DNA of 64,000 nucleotides, taken from Mesonia aquimarina. Its GTDB lineage: Bacteria; Bacteroidota; Bacteroidia; Flavobacteriales; Flavobacteriaceae. A program made the position numbers and the translations under genes. The stretch lies in NCBI RefSeq assembly GCF_003667275.1, contig NZ_RCNV01000006.1:62001-126000 (forward strand), written 5' to 3'. Under the pieces are notes generated by a model that ran no database searches, was not told the origin of the DNA, and saw nothing but the letters and a program-made list of their open reading frames with translations. Position 1 is the stretch's first letter. Each line of letters begins with the position of its first letter. This document shows positions 44,304-53,411 of this stretch, in pieces.

Positions 44304-46217
44304 TTAGTTTGTTGCCCAGCTAAAATCGTTTACATCTACAGTTGCTTCAACATCATAGTCTAAAGCGGGATCTGCGATGCTACCATTTATCGATATGTTT
44401 GAAAGTGGCCCATTGTCTGCCATATCGATAGTAGTATCATAACCATTTAGAGATAAACCTGTAATAGTTGCTCCAGATTGTGCTTTAAACTGTAAAGCAG
44501 TACCTCCTTCTTGAGAAACCGCAGTAAAGTTTACGATAGTAGGATTGTTGTTTGTTCCATCTGCTTCTAGAGCAGTAGAGAATCCTGTGATAGAGTGCAT
44601 TACATACGTGTTTGTTAATGTGCCACTCCATCCTTCAGTCCAGTCGATAGCATCATCTTGTAAGTTTTCAACATATACATTAGAAGCACTTACAGTCCCT
44701 CCAAAAAACTCGATGCCATCGTCTTTTCCTTCAATTATAGCAACATTGTCTATTGTTGTTCCAGAACCAACCGCATAAAGTGTAAGTCCGTTATACTGAG
44801 AATCCGTATTAATTTGAGCACCAGATTTTCTAAGAATTAAGTATTCAATAGAACCTGAGTTATCTTCATCGTCACTACCACCGTAAATTAATCCTCCAAC
44901 TTCAGCAGTTGCATCTATTCCGGCAGTTGTTGTAGCATTTCCTAGAACTACTAAACCTCCCCAATCATCACCTTCGGTTGGTCCCATCGTTACAGGATTA
45001 GAAGCTTCACCTTCAATGAAGATTTGTCCACCTTTTTGTACAACAATATATACATCTGTTCCAGCTCCTGTTTCAATGTTAGTTCCTGCAGGAATAGTTA
45101 ATGAAGCACCATCTTCAATACTAAGAATACCAGGAAGCTTATACGTAATATTAGCATCTAATTCTACATCACCTGTAATACTTCCGTTTAATACATTGTC
45201 TACGTTAGCATTTGCAATCCAGTCAAAATCAGCAGGATTTACAGTAGAAGGTCCTGTGTAAGTGTTAGCAGGATCTGCAACCTCACCATCAATAGAGATG
45301 TTTGCAAGTGGTCCGTTGTCAGCCATTTCTACAGAAGTATCATAACCATTTAGGGATAAACCTGTAATTGTAGCTCCAGATTCAGCTTTAAATTGTAAAG
45401 CAGTTCCTCCAGTTTCAGAAACCGCAGTAAAGTTTACAATAGAAGGATTGTTGTTTGTTCCATCTGCTTCAATAGCAGTAGAGAATCCTTCAATAGTATG
45501 TAATACATACGTGTTTGTTAATGTACCGTTCCAACCTTCAGTCCAATCGATAGCATCATCTTCTAGGTTTTCAACATATACGTTCGAAGCGCTTACAGTT
45601 CCTCCAAAAAACTCGATACCATCATCTAATCCGTTAAGGATTGCTACGTTTTCTATCGTTGTTTCTGAACCAACTGCATAAAGTGTAAGTCCGTTGTACT
45701 GAGAGTCGGTGTTAATCTGAGCTCCAGATTGCTCAATCACTAAATATCTGATAGAACCTGAGTTGTCAGCATTGTTGCTGCCTCCATAAATTAAGTTGCC
45801 AACTTCTGCAACTGCATCTACACCAGCAGTGGTTTCAGCCTCTCCTAAGATTACTAAACCACCCCAATTTCCTTCTCCTTCTGGAGCCATGTAAACAGGA
45901 GATGAAGATGTACCTTGAATATCAATTTGTGCACCTTGTTGAACTACGATATACACATCTGTTCCTGTTCCAGTCGTTATCTGAGTTCCGGCTGGAATAG
46001 TTAGTTTAGCTCCTTCTTCCACGCTAAAAGTACCAGTTAATTGGTAGTTTGTTCCTGCATCAAGAGTCATGTCTTCTGTAATAGACCCGTTAAGTTCTGA
46101 GTCCATAATTGGATCGTCATCCGAAGATGAATCATCGTCGTCGCTACAGCTAACTGCAAAAACAGCTAGAAGTAAAATCGAAAATAAAACCGATAAGTTT
46201 TTAATTGATTTTTTCAT
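44304..46217 (-). CDS. Surface lipoprotein made of two tandem beta-helix repeats
   Basis: A 637-residue lipoprotein. The signal ends LAVFAVSC with Cys24, followed by SDDDDSSSDDD, the acidic signature that sends Bacteroidota lipoproteins to the cell surface. The mature protein is two copies of a roughly 300-residue domain (42-333 and 343-634) with near-identical blocks such as GAQINTDSQYNGLTLYAVGS, DDGIEFFGGTVSASNVYVEN and GGTALQFKA. Asp/Asn/Gly-rich periodic strands suggest parallel beta-helices. It lies 55 bases downstream of a TonB receptor without SusD, so it is probably the receptor's surface partner. Ligand unknown. Confidence 0.88.
   Translation of the reverse strand: MKKSIKNLSVLFSILLLAVFAVSCSDDDDSSSDDDPIMDSELNGSITEDMTLDAGTNYQLTGTFSVEEGAKLTIPAGTQITTGTGTDVYIVVQQGAQIDIQGTSSSPVYMAPEGEGNWGGLVILGEAETTAGVDAVAEVGNLIYGGSNNADNSGSIRYLVIEQSGAQINTDSQYNGLTLYAVGSETTIENVAILNGLDDGIEFFGGTVSASNVYVENLEDDAIDWTEGWNGTLTNTYVLHTIEGFSTAIEADGTNNNPSIVNFTAVSETGGTALQFKAESGATITGLSLNGYDTSVEMADNGPLANISIDGEVADPANTYTGPSTVNPADFDWIANANVDNVLNGSITGDVELDANITYKLPGILSIEDGASLTIPAGTNIETGAGTDVYIVVQKGGQIFIEGEASNPVTMGPTEGDDWGGLVVLGNATTTAGIDATAEVGGLIYGGSDDEDNSGSIEYLILRKSGAQINTDSQYNGLTLYAVGSGTTIDNVAIIEGKDDGIEFFGGTVSASNVYVENLQDDAIDWTEGWSGTLTNTYVMHSITGFSTALEADGTNNNPTIVNFTAVSQEGGTALQFKAQSGATITGLSLNGYDTTIDMADNGPLSNISINGSIADPALDYDVEATVDVNDFSWATN
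44316..45191 (-). repeat. Second copy of the internal 0.88-kb duplication
   Basis: Encodes residues 343-634 of the lipoprotein and matches the copy at 45219-46094 over long blocks, with substitutions spread along the length. DNA of the EGWNGTLTNTYV and NTDSQYNGLTLYAVGS parts is especially conserved. Confidence 0.85.
45219..46094 (-). repeat. First copy of the internal 0.88-kb duplication
   Basis: Encodes residues 42-333 of the lipoprotein. Its length equals that of the other copy (292 codons each), showing a clean in-frame duplication with a short linker (about 334-342). Confidence 0.85.
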
Positions 46218-46272
46218 TTTTGTTTTGATTTAAATAATTAAAGATTAAAAATTGATTAATAAAGATTTTTGT

Positions 46273-49065
46273 TTATAAATTATAACTTACTCCAAGTGAC
46301 AGTACAGCTCCTCTTGTATAGGATTGTACTGTGTTAGTTTGTACCGTATCACCATCGATAGGTAGTACGTCTTGTTCTCTTTCTATTGTTGGGTTTAGTA
46401 GGTTTTTACCTGTAAATCGTAAGGTCCAATTTTCGTTTAATTCTTGGCTAACTACTAGATTTAAGGTCACAAAACCTTTTTCGATGATCGCATCGTTGTA
46501 ATAAACATCACTTAAAGATAAATCTTGAACGCCACGACCTAGAGCGAAAATTTTATCTGAAGAATAACTCGCTGATACATTAGCTGATAATTCATTCTCC
46601 CAAGCTGTACTAAAATTTAAGGCAGCATTAAAAATCCAATCTGATGCACCTTGTAAACCTTCTTCTGTTTTTCCTGCATAACGGAATGAATTTGCGATTA
46701 TACCACTTTCGTTTACAATTTCTTTTAAGTCTTGATTATGCCACATGCGGGTAACATTAGCGTTTAAGTCTAAGTTGATTCCTGTATTGTCATCCACATT
46801 TTCTTCAATTAAACCTATGTTTGCATCAAATTCTACCCCATATACTTCTGCTTTCTCACCAGAATTGAAGTATGAGAACACTCCTGAAGATCCACGTCGT
46901 TGTACACGGTTGATAGGGTCTTGGATTTGTTTATAAAACCCAGTAATTGATAATAGCTCGCCACTAGAAGGAAAAAACTCCCATTTAGCATCTAAATTGT
47001 AGTTAGTACTTGCCTCAACATCTGGATTACCGGCTACAATTTGTCCGTTAGCAGGTACATATTCAAAAGGTGCAATTTCTTTAAGTTCCGGTAATGTTAT
47101 TGTTTTACTTCCGGCAATTCTAAAGTTGTTTTTTTCGTTTAAAGCATACTTTATACTAAGAGAGGGATAGATGTTATCGTAAGTTTTATTTACCGATCCG
47201 TCGCTAATATTGTTTACATCGTAATTCACATAGATATCATCATTTTGATAACGTGCACCGACATTAAAGTTAAAGTTGTTTACGTTAAAGTTTGCTGATA
47301 AAAAGCCTCCCATAGACTCTAAATAGGCATCGTAAACATCTTGAGGAAGAAAATCTACGAAGTTTAAAGTACCATTGTCGATATTTTCCTGATTTAAAAT
47401 TGGATCAAGATTATCTATGGATGGAGCACTTAAAGTACGTTTGTTAGGCTCTGTTAAACCAAAAGAACGAGCTTTAAAATCACGGTCTTTTCTACGGTAA
47501 TTACCTCCTGCAGTTAGGGTTAGATTCTTATCTTCTTTATTGATAATTTTAAATTCATCGCTAATACGTCCATTATATTCCGTATCATCAATGTATTGAT
47601 AACTTTTATTATTTTGATATCCTCCAATTTCTCCTAAATAAACATCTTCTTGATTTGCAGAAAAGTTCAGTTCATTTCTAATACGGTTAGGTTGATCGGT
47701 ATCTACTATATTATAACCTATAGCCCAATTTAAGGTGTTTTTTTCGCCTAATTCGTGCTCACCTATAAGTTGATTTACCCATAGTCTTGTTTGTAATGTG
47801 TTTTGGTCTCTAATGAATTGTGATAGGTTGTCATCTACCGCTGTTTCTTCAAAGACAAAACCTTCTCCGTTTCTTCCGGATTCATATACGCGGTCAGATA
47901 GCTCATTTATAAGCAAACTCATGGCTCTTAACGAATGCTCGTTGTTAAATTTGTAGTCTAGATTTAATAGAGCTGATGTTGTTACGTTTTTACGGAATTG
48001 TTCTACATCACTAAAATCTTGTACTAATCTATTGTTTTGATACTCTTTAAAAAATCCGTTTCGGTATTCATAATCACCACGATGCGATCCGGTAATGAAG
48101 AATTTAAATTTTTCACCGATTTTTTTTCCACCTCTAAAAGTGTATCTATAATTTACGGGCATGCTAGTGCTTCCGTTATTCCATGTTTGTTCGGTTACTG
48201 CATTCTCGGTAGATCTACTTTTTGAGTAAAAACCTAAAGAGATATCATCGTTATTGGCAGTTTGCTTAAAATTATTTCCGATTCCAGATTGTATTGCATT
48301 GGTGTTAACTCCTATACGTGTGCTGGCGTTAAATTCTTCGGTTCCGGCTAAAGAGCGTGAAGTAATATCGATATGTCCTGATGCTTGATCTGCAGAAGAG
48401 CTTGGAGAATAGGTTTTACTAATGGAAACACTTTCTACTACTCTTGTTGGGAATAAGCCTAGGTCGATATTTTTTCGATTGATATCATTAGAGGGAATAG
48501 GTAAACCATTTAAAGTAGTGTATAGATAACGGTCTCCTAAACCACGTACAAAAACATCTCCTGAAGCTTCACTGCTATTTACTCCAGATATTTTTGTAGT
48601 TGCCGTTGCAGCATCGCTTACACCCATTTTTGTTAATTCTTGCGCTCCGATACTCTCTTTAATTTCAATCGCATCTTTTTGCTTCAGTAGTAAGGCAGAT
48701 TCAGAATCTCTTCTACCTACGGCTTTGATCATTACTGCATCAAGCGCTGCAGCACTACTTCCTAAACTTCCATTTAAGGTTGTTGTTTCTCCGGCTTTAA
48801 TAACTACATCCGGAATCTCTTTAGTTTCATAACCTACAAAGCTAAATACTATAGTGTAGGTTCCTGGTTCAACATTTTTGATTTCGTAAAGTCCATCAAA
48901 ATCTGTAGTGGTACCTTTACTTGTTCCTTTAATAACGACATTAGCAAACGGTAAGGGCTGGTTGTCTGTTTCTTTGTCTGCTAAAGATCCTTTTAAAGCT
49001 CCGGTTTCTTGACTATAAGAAACGCTGGCTAACATACTTAAAAATAATAAAGTTAAAATTCTCAT
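46273..49065 (-). CDS. TonB-dependent outer-membrane receptor with carboxypeptidase-regulatory-like domain
   Basis: A 930-residue receptor. Start ATG at 49065 (MRILTLLFLSMLASVSYSQ signal). A CarboxypepD_reg-like domain follows (about 20-105, PFANVVIKGTSKGTTTDFDG and GYETKEIPDV), then the plug (ESIGAQELTKMGVSDAATAT, DVFVRGLGDRYLYTTLNGLP), then a beta barrel ending in SLGVSYNL. The ligand is unknown. The gene lies immediately upstream of the beta-helix lipoprotein and is divergent from a response regulator/kinase pair, which suggests it is controlled by that system. Confidence 0.92.
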   Translation of the reverse strand: MRILTLLFLSMLASVSYSQETGALKGSLADKETDNQPLPFANVVIKGTSKGTTTDFDGLYEIKNVEPGTYTIVFSFVGYETKEIPDVVIKAGETTTLNGSLGSSAAALDAVMIKAVGRRDSESALLLKQKDAIEIKESIGAQELTKMGVSDAATATTKISGVNSSEASGDVFVRGLGDRYLYTTLNGLPIPSNDINRKNIDLGLFPTRVVESVSISKTYSPSSSADQASGHIDITSRSLAGTEEFNASTRIGVNTNAIQSGIGNNFKQTANNDDISLGFYSKSRSTENAVTEQTWNNGSTSMPVNYRYTFRGGKKIGEKFKFFITGSHRGDYEYRNGFFKEYQNNRLVQDFSDVEQFRKNVTTSALLNLDYKFNNEHSLRAMSLLINELSDRVYESGRNGEGFVFEETAVDDNLSQFIRDQNTLQTRLWVNQLIGEHELGEKNTLNWAIGYNIVDTDQPNRIRNELNFSANQEDVYLGEIGGYQNNKSYQYIDDTEYNGRISDEFKIINKEDKNLTLTAGGNYRRKDRDFKARSFGLTEPNKRTLSAPSIDNLDPILNQENIDNGTLNFVDFLPQDVYDAYLESMGGFLSANFNVNNFNFNVGARYQNDDIYVNYDVNNISDGSVNKTYDNIYPSLSIKYALNEKNNFRIAGSKTITLPELKEIAPFEYVPANGQIVAGNPDVEASTNYNLDAKWEFFPSSGELLSITGFYKQIQDPINRVQRRGSSGVFSYFNSGEKAEVYGVEFDANIGLIEENVDDNTGINLDLNANVTRMWHNQDLKEIVNESGIIANSFRYAGKTEEGLQGASDWIFNAALNFSTAWENELSANVSASYSSDKIFALGRGVQDLSLSDVYYNDAIIEKGFVTLNLVVSQELNENWTLRFTGKNLLNPTIEREQDVLPIDGDTVQTNTVQSYTRGAVLSLGVSYNL

Positions 49066-49069
49066 TTTT

Positions 49070-49091
49070 TGGGTCACTTTTGGGTCACTTT
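49070..49091. repeat. Tandem 11-bp direct repeat just upstream of the TonB receptor start
   Basis: TGGGTCACTTT occurs twice head-to-tail (minus strand AAAGTGACCCA twice), ending 5 bases before the chosen ATG. Two equal half-sites one helical turn apart are what an OmpR/PhoB-type regulator would bind, but the position overlaps the leader and translation start, so an RNA-level role is equally possible. Confidence 0.55.
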
Positions 49092-49201
49092 CTTTTCGAT
49101 GCAAAGGAAGCTAACAACTACATTATAGATGTTACGTGCTTGTTAATTGTAACTAAGCCTATTGTTACGAAAATGTTATCTATGTTATGAGTATTGAAGA
49201 T

Positions 49202-49233
49202 TTGTTAACTTCGGATTTTTAATATTATCTTTA
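49202..49233 (+). promoter_or_regulatory. Bacteroidota promoter upstream of the response regulator
   Basis: TTG (49202-49204) is followed after 21 bases by TATCTTTA (49226-49233), close to TTG-N19/21-TAnnTTTG, and ends 35 bases before the ATG. Confidence 0.5.
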
Positions 49234-49268
49234 CTTTTACCGAGCAAAAAATTAATATCAATAGTATT

Positions 49269-49952
49269 ATGAAAACTAAAGACATTACTATTCTTTTGGT
49301 TGATGACGAGCCGGATATTTTAGAAATTATCGGCTATAATTTAACGGCAGAAGGTTACCAAGTTGTTACTGCAGATAATGGGGCTAAAGCTGTAAAAATG
49401 GCGAAGAAAAAAACACCAGATCTAATTATCTTGGATGTAATGATGCCTGAAATGGACGGCATTGAAGCCTGTGAGCAAATTAGAAAAATACCAAGCCTGG
49501 AAAATACCTTAATTACATTCTTAACAGCTAGAGGAGAAGATTACTCTCAAGTTGCAGGTTTTGATGCCGGGGCCGACGATTATATTACAAAGCCCATAAA
49601 ACCTAAGGTTTTATTAAGTAAGGTAAAAGCACTTTTAAGACGTTTAAAATCTGACGAAGCAGAGGAAAACATCGTAAAAATAGGTGATCTTACTATTAAT
49701 AGGGATGAGTATAAAATTTTAAACGGTAAAAGTGAGATTGTTTTACCAAGAAAGGAATTTGAGTTACTATCTTTATTAGCATCTCAACCCGGTAAAGTTT
49801 TCAAACGTGAAGATATCCTTAATAAAGTTTGGGGAAATGAAGTTGTTGTCGGGGGTAGAACAATAGATGTGCATATTAGAAAATTAAGAGAAAAAATAGG
49901 CGACGATAAATTTAAAACCGTTAAAGGAGTTGGTTATAAGTTTGTATTATAA
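49269..49952 (+). CDS. OmpR/PhoB-family response regulator
   Basis: A 227-residue DNA-binding regulator. The receiver domain (about 5-125) shows the acidic pair in LVDDEPD, the phospho-acceptor Asp in LIILDVMMPEMDG, Thr in FLTARGE, and Lys in DYITKPIKP. The winged-helix domain (about 140-226) ends GRTIDVHIRKLREKIGDDKF, as in PhoB-like regulators. The partner kinase gene starts at the next base (TAA then GTG). It is divergent from the TonB receptor gene; binding to the intergenic region is inference. Confidence 0.95.
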   Translation: MKTKDITILLVDDEPDILEIIGYNLTAEGYQVVTADNGAKAVKMAKKKTPDLIILDVMMPEMDGIEACEQIRKIPSLENTLITFLTARGEDYSQVAGFDAGADDYITKPIKPKVLLSKVKALLRRLKSDEAEENIVKIGDLTINRDEYKILNGKSEIVLPRKEFELLSLLASQPGKVFKREDILNKVWGNEVVVGGRTIDVHIRKLREKIGDDKFKTVKGVGYKFVL

Positions 49953-51014
49953 GTGAAAGAATTTAAACGTTCATATAAGTTTGCTTTTTATACCTCTTTA
50001 TTTATTACGGTATTTGTAAGTCTGATTTTAGGTCTCTATCAATCCTTTTACAGCTATTTAAATTGGAATCACCTTTTTATTTTTTCTATAGTTTGTTATG
50101 TTTTTTCCTTTCTTATTATACAATTGCGTATAGAACACTTTATTTACAAACGTGTAAAAGCTGTTTATGACAAAGTTTCTTTACTCGATTCTTCTTCTTT
50201 ACAGCAAGAACAAATTACCACAGATATGGCAACCTTAACCAAGGAAGTGGAAAAATTTGCCGAAGGAAAAAAACTTGAAATAGAAGCCTTAAAAATTAGA
50301 GAAAATTATCGAAAAGAGTTCATGGGAAATGTTTCTCATGAACTTAAAACACCATTATTTACTGTACAAGGCTATATCTTAACCTTATTAGATGGTGCTA
50401 TTAAAGATAAAAAAGTACGTGATAAATATTTAAATCGTGCCAGTAAAGGAGTAGAGCGATTAATTTATATTGTTCGAGATTTAGATATGATTACTAAATT
50501 AGAGACAGGCGATTTACACTTATATAATGAAAATTTTGACATTGTAGAATTAGTCCAGAGCGTATTTGATTTACTTGAAATGAAAGCGGCTAAAAAAAAT
50601 ATCTCACTCACTTTTGATACTGATTATTTATCTCCAATTTGGGTAGATGCCGATAAGGATAGAATTCAGCAAGTAGTGACCAATTTAGTTGTTAATTCAA
50701 TTAAATACGGAAAACGCGACGGGACAACCGAAGTAAGTGTAGAAGACCTTATCAAAAATAAAGTAATTGTGCGTGTAACTGATAATGGCGAAGGGATTGA
50801 ACAAAAAAATATTTCACGTCTTTTTGAACGTTTTTATCGAGTGGACAAAAGTGGTTCACGTAAAGAAGGTGGCTCTGGTTTAGGCTTGTCTATTGTAAAA
50901 CATATTCTTGAAGCTCATAACGAGAAAATTTATGTTGAAAGTGATTTTGGCGTAGGAAGCGAATTTTCATTCACCATTGAAAAGGCTAAAGAGTCTACTG
51001 AAACCGACAGTTGA
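49953..51014 (+). CDS. Membrane sensor histidine kinase, PhoR-like
   Basis: A 353-residue kinase with a GTG start immediately after the regulator stop. Two TM helices lie near 10-30 and 38-57. The H-box is FMGNVSHELKTPLFTVQGYI with the phospho-acceptor His. The ATPase domain shows NLVVNSIKYGK (N-box), DNGEGIEQKNISRLFERFYR and GGSGLGLSIVKHILEAH. The short or absent periplasmic loop and the PhoB-like partner recall PhoR of Bacteroidota. Its 3' end overlaps the convergent glycosyltransferase by 48 bases. Confidence 0.95.
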   Translation: MKEFKRSYKFAFYTSLFITVFVSLILGLYQSFYSYLNWNHLFIFSIVCYVFSFLIIQLRIEHFIYKRVKAVYDKVSLLDSSSLQQEQITTDMATLTKEVEKFAEGKKLEIEALKIRENYRKEFMGNVSHELKTPLFTVQGYILTLLDGAIKDKKVRDKYLNRASKGVERLIYIVRDLDMITKLETGDLHLYNENFDIVELVQSVFDLLEMKAAKKNISLTFDTDYLSPIWVDADKDRIQQVVTNLVVNSIKYGKRDGTTEVSVEDLIKNKVIVRVTDNGEGIEQKNISRLFERFYRVDKSGSRKEGGSGLGLSIVKHILEAHNEKIYVESDFGVGSEFSFTIEKAKESTETDS

Positions 51015-52028
51015 TTGTATTTCTTGCAAGCCTTTGTAATTATCAATCTCTTCTAAATGTTTTAATGAAAATTCATGTTGTTTACAGGAAGGAGCTATTC
51101 CTAATTTTTTCAATCGCTTGGCTAAATAAACCTGTTCAAACTGTCCGGGCGTTGGAATAAAAAATGCTTTCTTATCTAATTTAGCGCAATCCATTAAAGT
51201 GGTGTAACCCGCTCTGGCTAGTACAATTTTACTTTGGTTAAAAAATTGTTCTAAATTTTTTCCACTAGCATAATTATAGATGGTAATATTATTTTCTTGA
51301 TGTTTAGTTTGTTTTTCTTCAACAATACCTTTTATAAAAATTATTTTTTGAGTAGTATTTTTAAAGATTTTTAAAAGCTTTTTTTCAAGAATACTACGTT
51401 GAGGTTCTGGTCCGGAAAGAATAATAAGCAAATCATAAATAGGTGCTGAAGTCTCTTTTTCAAAACGACTTAAAGGTCCAATGTAGCGTAATTTAAAGCC
51501 TTTAATTTTTTTAAGGTGACCTAATTTTCCGCTAAGATTAGGTGTGCCTTTTACATCAGGTACCCAGCATTCATCAAACTTTTTAATATAATGTTGATGA
51601 ATTTTTGAACTGAAGTAAGTCGTGCTCCCAGAAATAACACGAAGTTGATGAGTGATAAAAATACTCGGTACTTTTTTTGAAAAAACGCCAAGACGATTAT
51701 CAGAAATAATTCCGCTTATTTTTTCTGTCTCAATTAGCTTATCAACAAATTTATGTTCGGCTTTTATTGTCTTTAAAAACCGAAAGGAACTTAGTAATAT
51801 TTTCCATTTAAAGAAAATTCCTTTTTTACTGTATTTAATGTCAACAGCAGGAAGTTGAATACTTTGTAAGTGCGGAAACTCTTTTTTTAAAAGCAAAAGA
51901 GCAGCTCCATCAGAAGCTATTACAGGCGTAAAACCAAGGTGCTCTAGTTTTTTAATGATAGGAATACAACGCGTAGCATGACCCAAACCCCAATACAACG
52001 GAGCTACAAGAATTTTCTTTTTTGCCAT
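50967..52028 (-). CDS. Glycosyltransferase, MurG/UDP-glycosyltransferase-like fold
   Basis: A 353-residue GT-B glycosyltransferase of the type annotated as glycosyltransferase family 28-like. The N-terminus is KILVAPLYWGLGHATRCIPI with the Gly-rich acceptor-side loop. The C-terminal nucleotide-binding half includes LLIILSGPEPQRS and ARAGYTTLMDCAKLDKKAFF then IPTPGQFEQVYLAKRL. The ATG at 52028 is preferred to a TTG two codons upstream. The acceptor is unknown, and its tail overlaps the kinase gene. Confidence 0.87.
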   Translation of the reverse strand: MAKKKILVAPLYWGLGHATRCIPIIKKLEHLGFTPVIASDGAALLLLKKEFPHLQSIQLPAVDIKYSKKGIFFKWKILLSSFRFLKTIKAEHKFVDKLIETEKISGIISDNRLGVFSKKVPSIFITHQLRVISGSTTYFSSKIHQHYIKKFDECWVPDVKGTPNLSGKLGHLKKIKGFKLRYIGPLSRFEKETSAPIYDLLIILSGPEPQRSILEKKLLKIFKNTTQKIIFIKGIVEEKQTKHQENNITIYNYASGKNLEQFFNQSKIVLARAGYTTLMDCAKLDKKAFFIPTPGQFEQVYLAKRLKKLGIAPSCKQHEFSLKHLEEIDNYKGLQEIQSTVGFSRLFSLFNGE

Positions 52029-52097
52029 AAACAAACATAGGTTTATTTTATGGCTATAGTATTTTAATTAATTTTACCAAAATATTAAATATAACCT

Positions 52098-52772
52098 GTG
52101 GGAAGTAAAAATAAGTTAAAGCGATTTAAAGAAAATGAAAGCTTCAGCAATGTAATTCAGCCTAAGCGAAGTGAAATTGTTGAAGGAGAATTTAAGTTGA
52201 AAGGAAAATGGGCTAGCGATTTTTTTAAAAATAACCTGCCTGTTGTTCTAGAATTAGGTTGTGGGAAAGGTGAATATAGTGTTGGGTTAGCCAAAATGTT
52301 TCCTGATAAAAATTTTTTAGGAATCGATATTAAAGGTGCTCGATTTTGGAGAGGAGCAAAAACAGCCCTTGAAGAAAACATGACAAATGTTGGGTTTTTA
52401 AGAACACAAATAGAATTGGTAGATCAGATTTTTGCAGAAAATGAAATAGATGAAATTTGGATTACGTTTCCAGATCCTCAGATAAAATACAAACGTACAA
52501 AGCATAGACTAACGAATACCGAGTTTCTTCAGAAATATAAAAAGATACTAAAACCTGAGGGTGTAGTTAACTTAAAAACCGATAGTGAGTTCATGCACGG
52601 CTATACTTTGGGCTTATTACACGGCGAAGGACACGAGATTTTACATGCTAATCATGACGTTTATAAAAATGAATATTCACCAAAAGAGGTGGTCGGTATT
52701 CAAACTTTCTATGAAAATCAGTATCTTGAACAAAATAAAAAAATAACCTTTATACAATTCAGAATTAAATAA
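52098..52772 (+). CDS. trmB: tRNA (guanosine(46)-N7)-methyltransferase
   Basis: A 224-residue SAM-dependent methyltransferase that modifies G46 in the tRNA variable loop. The SAM-binding motif is VLELGCGKGEYSVGLA, followed by FLGIDIKGARFWRGAKTALE, and the family catalytic motif is ITFPDPQIKYKRTKHRLTN. Translation starts at GTG (52098). First of a plus-strand run with a LysE-type exporter and an alkyltransferase-like gene. Confidence 0.96.
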   Translation: MGSKNKLKRFKENESFSNVIQPKRSEIVEGEFKLKGKWASDFFKNNLPVVLELGCGKGEYSVGLAKMFPDKNFLGIDIKGARFWRGAKTALEENMTNVGFLRTQIELVDQIFAENEIDEIWITFPDPQIKYKRTKHRLTNTEFLQKYKKILKPEGVVNLKTDSEFMHGYTLGLLHGEGHEILHANHDVYKNEYSPKEVVGIQTFYENQYLEQNKKITFIQFRIK

Positions 52773-52782
52773 CCAATTACTT

Positions 52783-53409
52783 TTGGAAGAAGCACAACTC
52801 TTTTTCTTTACTTTTTTTGCAGCTTTACTTGGGGTTTTACCACCAGGTTTAGTAAACATGACCGTAGCCAAAACTTGTGTTCAAAAAGGAAAATCTAATG
52901 GTATTTTAGTAGCGTTAGGAGCTTCCTTAATTGTTTTTTGCCAGGCTTGTATTGCCATTTTAATGGCAAAATATATTTTTAATCATCCATTTGTGCGCAA
53001 TATGTTATTGCGTGCCGGTTTAGTTGTTTTTGTAATTTTAGCCATTTACTTTTTTATAATGGCGAGAAAAAAGAAAGTTAAAAAAACAAAAGTCTCCAAG
53101 CACAATTCAGCTAAAAGTTTCTTTACGGGCATTACCATTGCTTTGCTTAATGTTTTTCCTATTCCTTATTTTGTGGTTATTAGTACTGCTTTTAACGCAA
53201 AAGGAGGCTATAATTATAGTGCATTAAGTGTGGCTGTTTTTGCTTTAGCTGCAGCTTTAGGAACTTTTACAAGTTTATATGTTTATGTGATTTCTTTTTT
53301 GAAAATTGAAAAACATACCGGACATTTTTCGAAATATTCTAATTATTTTATGGCGGTATTAATGTTAATTTTAGTTGTCATAACGTTGATTAGAATTTAT
53401 TGCTATTAA
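52783..53409 (+). CDS. LysE-family exporter
   Basis: A 208-residue membrane protein with six helices. FAALLGVLPPGLVNMTVAKT matches the LysE/RhtB N-terminal motif (PGP-type loop). A basic loop (about 88-108, ARKKKVKKTKVSKHN) separates helices three and four. A TTG start at 52783 gives a full first helix. The substrate is probably an amino acid or small metabolite, but this cannot be read. Confidence 0.85.
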   Translation: MEEAQLFFFTFFAALLGVLPPGLVNMTVAKTCVQKGKSNGILVALGASLIVFCQACIAILMAKYIFNHPFVRNMLLRAGLVVFVILAIYFFIMARKKKVKKTKVSKHNSAKSFFTGITIALLNVFPIPYFVVISTAFNAKGGYNYSALSVAVFALAAALGTFTSLYVYVISFLKIEKHTGHFSKYSNYFMAVLMLILVVITLIRIYCY

Positions 53410-53411
53410 AA

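Noticed and set aside
45016-45681. Several plus-strand ORFs opposite the beta-helix lipoprotein gene
   Set aside because: They are antisense shadows of the duplicated domain and their similarity to each other reflects the duplication, not genes.
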